A stretch of 64,000 nucleotides of DNA, from NCBI GenBank assembly GCA_964392265.1, contig CAYMOS010000001.1, forward strand, positions 124,001 to 188,000, in the 5' to 3' direction. The translations under genes and the position numbers were made by a program. Position 1 is the first letter of the stretch, and each line of letters opens with the position of its first letter. Below are positions 59,165-64,000 of this stretch, one piece after another. A model generated the notes under the pieces. It saw only the letters and a list, made by a program, of their open reading frames with translations, did not search any database and was not told the origin of the DNA. The DNA comes from CALMAK01 sp964392265 (lineage in GTDB: Bacteria; Patescibacteriota; Saccharimonadia; Saccharimonadales; Saccharimonadaceae).

Positions 59165-60430
59165 ATGATTTCTACTGCGAGAATCAAGAAAAAGTTGTAC
59201 CTAGTGGTGGTGCGCTATTTTCGCCTATTCGCGAGTCGTAGTTTGCGTCGGTGGCATCCGCGCATCATTGCGGTGACGGGGTCGGTTGGTAAGACGACAC
59301 TTCTGAATCTCTTAGAGGTGCAACTGGGCGAACGAGCGCATTATTCACATAATGCCAACAGTGCCTATGGGATCGCCTTTGATATTTTAGGGATTGACGG
59401 GGTGCGCGGATCAAAGCTGAAGTGGATCTATCTCTTTCTGGTAGTACCGTTTCGCAGCCTATGGTTTCGCCATAACCAGGAATTTTACGTCGTAGAAATT
59501 GACGGCGAACGGCCAAAAGAGACGGAGTTTCTGGCAAGTTGGCTGCAACCCGAGGTAACGCTATGGGTGAGTGTCGGTCGTACGCATGCGGTCTATTTTG
59601 ATGGGCAAGTAGCGGCAGGGCTATTTCCGACAGTCGAGGATGCGATTGTGCACGAATTTGCTTACCTTCCGCGTTATACCAGCAAACTCGTCGTCTATGA
59701 CGGTGACAGTCCGTTGATTGCGCGAACAATGAATCAGGTGAGCGGGGCAACAACGGTTCCTGTGACAAAGAGTACCCTTGAAGATTATGAGGTGTGGCCC
59801 GATAAAACGAAATTTGTTGTGGGTGGAACGACCTACCTGTTTAGTGATCCGATGCCGCGTGAGGTGTATGTGCAACTGGCACTCTTGGGGGTACTGGCGG
59901 AGTATCTGAACGAGCCAGTCGTGACCGACCTGTCCGGGTATGTGCAGCCACCTGGTCGCAGCAATTATTTTGCGGGTAAAAACGGTGTCAAACTGATTGA
60001 CAGTAGTTATAACGCCCACCTTATCAGCATGGAGTCAATCGTCGGTCTCTATAAAGAGATGCAGGCTGAGACGAAATGGATAGTGATCGGTGATATCGTC
60101 GAACAGGGCGAGGCGGAGGCTGAGGAGCACGCCAAGTTGGGTCGCATGCTACGAGAGGCAGATTTTGATCGATACATTTTAGTTGGAAGGCGAACGCAGA
60201 AGTATACCTATCCCGAACTGGACGCAGCGAAATCGGTGACTTTCCTGCGACCGACGGATGCACTGACCTATCTTCAGAGTGAACTCACGGGGAATGAAAC
60301 GGTGGTATTTAAGGGTAGCCAATTTCTTGAGGGGATTGTGGAGCACCTGCTGGCCAGTCCAGCGGATGTCGTGAAACTGCCTCGGCAAGAACCGGCCGCT
60401 AAGAAACGTCGCGCCAAGTGGGGGTTATAA
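59165..60430 (+). CDS. murF: MurF-like Mur ligase
   Basis: 421 aa. P-loop GSVGKTT at 39-45, SHNANSAYGI (MurF N-loop), a central domain, and a C-terminal domain with LIDSSYNAHLISMES (MurF-type DxYNANP-like) and VIGDIVEQGEAEAEEH. The first ~80-100 residues of a normal MurF (UDP-substrate domain) are absent, and an amphipathic/hydrophobic N-terminus (LYLVVVRYFRLF) replaces it. Likely role: adding the last dipeptide to the muramyl peptide; another acceptor is possible. Confidence 0.8.
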   Translation: MISTARIKKKLYLVVVRYFRLFASRSLRRWHPRIIAVTGSVGKTTLLNLLEVQLGERAHYSHNANSAYGIAFDILGIDGVRGSKLKWIYLFLVVPFRSLWFRHNQEFYVVEIDGERPKETEFLASWLQPEVTLWVSVGRTHAVYFDGQVAAGLFPTVEDAIVHEFAYLPRYTSKLVVYDGDSPLIARTMNQVSGATTVPVTKSTLEDYEVWPDKTKFVVGGTTYLFSDPMPREVYVQLALLGVLAEYLNEPVVTDLSGYVQPPGRSNYFAGKNGVKLIDSSYNAHLISMESIVGLYKEMQAETKWIVIGDIVEQGEAEAEEHAKLGRMLREADFDRYILVGRRTQKYTYPELDAAKSVTFLRPTDALTYLQSELTGNETVVFKGSQFLEGIVEHLLASPADVVKLPRQEPAAKKRRAKWGL

Positions 60431-60431
60431 T

Positions 60432-61124
60432 ATGAGCAAAGAAATCTATATTATTCACGGATGGACCTACAGTATTGAGCCTTGGACATCGGTCGTGTCT
60501 ATTCTGCGTAGCAACGGCGTGACCGTCCACCAGCTGCGGGTACCCGGCCTCACGACAGACAGTCCTGACGTATGGGATGTTCCCGGCTATGTGCAGTGGC
60601 TCCGCGGCGAACTAAAGGATGCCAAGCAACCGATTGTTCTGGGGCATAGTAACGGGGGAAGAATATCATTGAATTATCTCAAGGCGTACCCAGATAGTTT
60701 TGAAAAACTGATTCTGTTGAATGCGGCTGGTATCAATGTCAGCAATCAAAAGATTTCCTTCAAACGCCGAGTATTTCGGATTGCCGCTAAGGTCTTAAAG
60801 CCTCTCAAATACATTCCGTTGGTGCGCAAGGTAGTATACCGTCTGATTGGCGGCAGCGATTATGACCATGCGCCTGCCAATATGAAAAAGACACTCCATA
60901 ATATGTTAGAAAGTGACAAACAACTCACACTCGGTGATATTACTACCCTGACGGCAGTGTTGTGGGGGAAGAATGACCCTATTACGCCACTGGCTCAGGG
61001 GCGAAAAATGGCGCATGATCTTCCGAATGCCACCATCCGCGAATTTGACGGTTGGGCACATGCACCGTACATCACTCATCCGGTTGAGCTCGCCAAAGCA
61101 ATTTTAGAGGAGCTTGCCTCATGA
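60432..61124 (+). CDS. Alpha/beta hydrolase
   Basis: 230 aa. IIHGWTYSIEPW oxyanion segment, nucleophile elbow GHSNGG (Ser near 74), acid in WGKNDPITP, and His in GWAHAPYITHP. Full-length single-domain hydrolase. It lies 1 nt after murF and overlaps the next gene, in a cell-envelope operon; an esterase or amidase acting on wall precursors is possible. Substrate unknown. Confidence 0.85.
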   Translation: MSKEIYIIHGWTYSIEPWTSVVSILRSNGVTVHQLRVPGLTTDSPDVWDVPGYVQWLRGELKDAKQPIVLGHSNGGRISLNYLKAYPDSFEKLILLNAAGINVSNQKISFKRRVFRIAAKVLKPLKYIPLVRKVVYRLIGGSDYDHAPANMKKTLHNMLESDKQLTLGDITTLTAVLWGKNDPITPLAQGRKMAHDLPNATIREFDGWAHAPYITHPVELAKAILEELAS

Positions 61125-62296
61125 TATTTCAAGCATTGGGCGCACGTTATACGTTCGGCGGGGCAATAAAACACTTGTTTACTCGCGGGACGGAGAGCGA
61201 CAGCGACAAACTCCGACAGGCACTAACTGACCGTTATGGTGGCGAGACCACCTTGTACCGTAAAGGACGGGCAGCGCTGGCGCAAGCAATGAGCCTTGCG
61301 ACGGGTGGCAGTGGCAAGGTAGCGATTAGCGGACTTACCTGTTATAGCGTCGTGCAAGCAGTTGAGGCCGCAGGGTGCACACCGGTGTATGTTGATATTC
61401 GCGAAGACGACCTTCAGTTCGGTGCCAAAGAGTTATTGGCCGCTGTGAAGAAACATCCTGATGTTCGTGCTGTCGTCGTACAGAATATGCTAGGTATCCC
61501 GGCAGACATGGCCGGGATTGAAAAAGTGGCTCGTGCTGCGGGGCTGGTCGTGATTGAAGATTTGGCGCATTCGGCCGGTGCACATTATGCAGATGGACGT
61601 GAAGTGGGGACGGTAGGAGATATGACGATGCTATCGTTCGGACGTGACAAGGCGGTTGATAGTGTGAATGGTGGGGCGCTTATTGTTCGCCAGCATCAGG
61701 GTCAGGCGATCCCTCCGGTACTCGTACCGGCATCATCAGACCAGTGGCGTGATCGTCTCTATCCTTTGATTGCCTGGACAACCAGGGCATTCTATCCGCT
61801 CAAAGTAGGACCGTATGTGATGGCTGCTGCCATCAAGACGCGTCTGGTTGTGCGTTCGGCTGATGGTGAGGTTGATATGACCGAGCAATTGCCGCATTGG
61901 CAGGCGAAACTGGCATTCAGGCAAGTAGTGTCGCTGACCACAACGGCGGTACGTCGACGGCAAAAGGCCGCAGCTTACTATGACAGACTGCATGGACTGG
62001 TACCGGTTGGTGCTCATCAGTCCGGCGCAGCACCGATACGCGTTCCACTACTGGTAGATAATCGTGACGAAGTAGTCACCTATCTGCGAGCCCATGGCGT
62101 ACAGGCGAATGATATCTGGTATGATGTGCCAGTTTCGCCCGTACGGTTATATGGTAGGGTGCAGTATCCGGAGGCTGATTGTCCGGTGGCGGTGCGAGTG
62201 GCGGCACGGCTTTTGAATGTGCCAACGCACGAACGCATTAGTTCGGAGGCTGCCTTGCGGATCGCGACACTTGTTGCCGAGGCGGTCAAGTCATGA
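61121..62296 (+). CDS. DegT/DnrJ/EryC1/StrS-type PLP aminotransferase
   Basis: 391 aa. PLP-fold features: VAISGLTCYSVVQAVEAAGCTPVYVDI, VVIEDLAHSAGAHY and the Schiff-base lysine in SFGRDKAVDSVNGGA. Most members aminate keto-sugars. The canonical GEGG is replaced by VNGG here. Overlaps neighbours by 4 nt on both sides. It might supply an amino sugar or amino acid for the envelope together with the FemAB-like genes. Confidence 0.82.
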   Translation: MIFQALGARYTFGGAIKHLFTRGTESDSDKLRQALTDRYGGETTLYRKGRAALAQAMSLATGGSGKVAISGLTCYSVVQAVEAAGCTPVYVDIREDDLQFGAKELLAAVKKHPDVRAVVVQNMLGIPADMAGIEKVARAAGLVVIEDLAHSAGAHYADGREVGTVGDMTMLSFGRDKAVDSVNGGALIVRQHQGQAIPPVLVPASSDQWRDRLYPLIAWTTRAFYPLKVGPYVMAAAIKTRLVVRSADGEVDMTEQLPHWQAKLAFRQVVSLTTTAVRRRQKAAAYYDRLHGLVPVGAHQSGAAPIRVPLLVDNRDEVVTYLRAHGVQANDIWYDVPVSPVRLYGRVQYPEADCPVAVRVAARLLNVPTHERISSEAALRIATLVAEAVKS

Positions 62297-63291
62297 GTGA
62301 TATTTCTCAAGAAGAATGGCGCACCTTTGTCGCGTCACGGGATGAGGCGAACTTTCTTCAGAGTCTCGAGTGGGCGAAGGCGAACGAATTGGTCGGTGAA
62401 GCGGTGATTCGTGGTGGCGTCCGCCAGGCTGACACACTGGTTGCAGGTTGGCAGGGGATTATTAAGAACGCTCGTCGTGGTCGCTACCTGGAGGTACCGG
62501 GCGGACCGTTGATGGATTGGTCAGACAAGGCAGTAGTGGCAGAAATCATGACGCAGCTAAAAGAAGCTGGCCTCCGACACAACTGTGTTTTTGTGCGTAT
62601 CAGGCCGCAAGTCATAGATAGTAATGAGATGCGTCAGCAACTAAGCAGTCTTCGACTACACCGGGCACCATTCCATCTTCATGCTGAACACACTAACATC
62701 CTCGATCTCACTAGGCCTGAGGAAGAATTATTGACCGGTATGCGTCGCCAAACCCGTTACGAAGTCCGCCAGGCAGATAAAAAAGGGGTCGTTGTCAGTT
62801 GGCAATCTGATCAATCAGCGGTTGAGGAGTTCTTTGCAGTGCAGGCGGATACTGCCAAGCGTCAGGGATTTATTCCGCCTTCGCGTCGATTCCTCACGGC
62901 GCAGGTAGAGGCGTTTGGTGAGAATGCACGTATTTACCGGTCTGAAAAAGATGGCATGCTGCTGAGTCTGGCGCTGGTCCTGTTCTCTGGTCAAGAGGCG
63001 GATTATTTTGAGGCAGCCTCGACGCCTGACAGCCGCAAGTATCCGGGTGCCTATGCCCTGCAGTGGCAGGCGATTCGTGACGCGAAGGCGATGGGCAAGA
63101 CGAGGTATAATTTTTGGGGGATCGCCTATACGGATGATCCTCGCCACCGCTATGCCGGGGTAACAACGTTCAAGCGCGGCTTTGGCGGCCAAGACGTGAC
63201 CTATGTACCAGCCCACGATATTGTACTGCGACATACCTACCTCAAGACCTGGCTGATTGAAACTGTAAGAAAGAAACGAAGGAAATTATAA
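62293..63291 (+). CDS. FemAB/FemX-like peptidyltransferase
   Basis: 332 aa. NFLQSLEWAKANE start, EVPGGPLMDW, ELLTGMRRQTRYEVRQADKKGVVV and YNFWGIAYTDDPRHRYAGVTTFKRGFGG, the FemABX pattern. It adds an amino acid to the peptidoglycan stem from aminoacyl-tRNA. Its stop overlaps the next start by 1 nt (TAATG). Confidence 0.87.
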   Translation: MSDISQEEWRTFVASRDEANFLQSLEWAKANELVGEAVIRGGVRQADTLVAGWQGIIKNARRGRYLEVPGGPLMDWSDKAVVAEIMTQLKEAGLRHNCVFVRIRPQVIDSNEMRQQLSSLRLHRAPFHLHAEHTNILDLTRPEEELLTGMRRQTRYEVRQADKKGVVVSWQSDQSAVEEFFAVQADTAKRQGFIPPSRRFLTAQVEAFGENARIYRSEKDGMLLSLALVLFSGQEADYFEAASTPDSRKYPGAYALQWQAIRDAKAMGKTRYNFWGIAYTDDPRHRYAGVTTFKRGFGGQDVTYVPAHDIVLRHTYLKTWLIETVRKKRRKL

Positions 63292-64000
63292 TGGCGATAG
63301 AAGTCCGAGATATTACTGACAAGACTGAATGGGATGAGTTTGTTACCGCCCATCCTGAGGCGAATTTTCTTCATGCGTGGCAGTGGGGTGAGTTCCATGC
63401 AGCACGCGGTAAAACCGTCGTACGCCGCGGCGTCTTTGTCGGTACGACACTCGAAGGGGTATATGAAGGTGTGGTCGAAACAGCTAGGCGCGGCACCCAT
63501 CTGGCAATTGCAGGCGGGCCAATCGTCGACTGGGCGAATACTGATGTCGTGCAATTACTGCGTGATGACATGAAACATCAAGGTGAGGCGCATGGCTGCG
63601 TGTTCGTGCGTGTCCGTCCGCAGCTAGAGAAATCGGATGACTCGCTGGCACTATTTGATCGGTTGGGCTTTACCCCGGCACCGTATTACCTGAGTGTCGA
63701 GCATGCTGGCATATTGGATCTGACAAAATCTGAAGAAGAGTTATTAAAAGGGATGCGCCAACGTCTGCGCCGCGCGCTGCGCAAGGCCGAGAAGAACAAT
63801 ATTACGGTCGAAACCAGTACCAACCCTGATGATATTGCCGAATTTTACCGGATCCAATTAGAGACTGCTCGCCGTCATGACTTTACGCATTTTAGCGAGG
63901 ATTTTTTGAAGAAACAGTTCAAGGCCTTCGCTGATGATAATTCAGCGGTCCTCTATACGGCTCGGCACGAAGGTGAGATTTTGGCGCAGAATTTCATGAT
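63291..64000 (+). CDS. FemAB/FemX-like peptidyltransferase (3' end beyond the window)
   Basis: 236 codons visible from ATG 63291. It starts MAIEVRDITDKTEWDEFV, then NFLHAWQWGEFHAARGK and GGPIVDW. LLKGMRQRLRRALRKAEKN follows, parallel to the preceding gene. A tandem paralogue, as for FemA/FemB pairs that add successive residues to a cross-bridge. Confidence 0.87.
   Translation, partial: MAIEVRDITDKTEWDEFVTAHPEANFLHAWQWGEFHAARGKTVVRRGVFVGTTLEGVYEGVVETARRGTHLAIAGGPIVDWANTDVVQLLRDDMKHQGEAHGCVFVRVRPQLEKSDDSLALFDRLGFTPAPYYLSVEHAGILDLTKSEEELLKGMRQRLRRALRKAEKNNITVETSTNPDDIAEFYRIQLETARRHDFTHFSEDFLKKQFKAFADDNSAVLYTARHEGEILAQNFM

Overview
The window looks like the replication-origin region of a Candidatus Saccharibacteria (TM7 / Patescibacteria, CPR) chromosome. 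This is inferred from gene content, not from a database match. The evidence is an rpmH-rnpA-yidC-khpB block back to back with dnaA-dnaN-recF, a large single-strand type IV secretion-like locus with several small VirB2-like pilins, Mur ligases and FemAB-type transferases that appear trimmed, few biosynthetic genes, and many genes whose -10 box sits 6-7 nt before the ATG, as in leaderless transcripts. The standard genetic code fits all genes.

Layout. 1-7189: surface glycan genes (three GT-B and one GT-A glycosyltransferase, GtrA flippase, type II phosphomannose isomerase-like cupin), with sucCD and a NYN nuclease between them. 7198-13293: oriC and the bidirectional replication/ribosome block. 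13280-26518: minus-strand T4SS-like operon (VirB6-like, PrgI, a split VirB4, a 1060-aa membrane protein ending in a VanY-type peptidase, a lysozyme/M23 hydrolase, a propeller protein). 26681-37432: tRNAs, a structured leader RNA, a lipoprotein, a pilin array including two identical tandem copies, Hsp20, ComF, and two GT-C-like membrane proteins. 37623-43740: a probable integrated element at tRNA-Arg carrying a serine recombinase and a complete diversity-generating retroelement (DGR). 43815-52534: tRNA-Ser, membrane proteins, RlmH, ValS, a FemAB protein and TsaD. 52578-53286: two divergent small genes with consensus promoters and hairpin leaders. 53333-64000: MurE-like, MurF-like, an FHA/coiled-coil protein, hydrolase, DegT aminotransferase and two FemAB-like genes (cell envelope).

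The most exciting system is the DGR. Its target is a type IV pilin-like protein with a C-terminal FGE/C-type-lectin-like domain whose last 41 codons are the variable repeat (VR). The template repeat (TR) lies 1.76 kb downstream. It differs from the VR at 22 of 124 positions, 21 of them TR adenines. An Avd-like accessory protein and a reverse transcriptase with DGR motifs lie between. Two features are unusual: the RT is transcribed opposite to the TR from an overlapping back-to-back promoter, and the target gene carries an 11-unit CCCT repeat in its coding leader, so it is probably phase variable as well as diversified.

A second unexpected pattern is that the tRNA-Ser genes are followed, after their terminators, by partial copies of their own 3' halves. 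Two of these copies are interrupted at the same T-loop position by related ~71-74 nt structured inserts.
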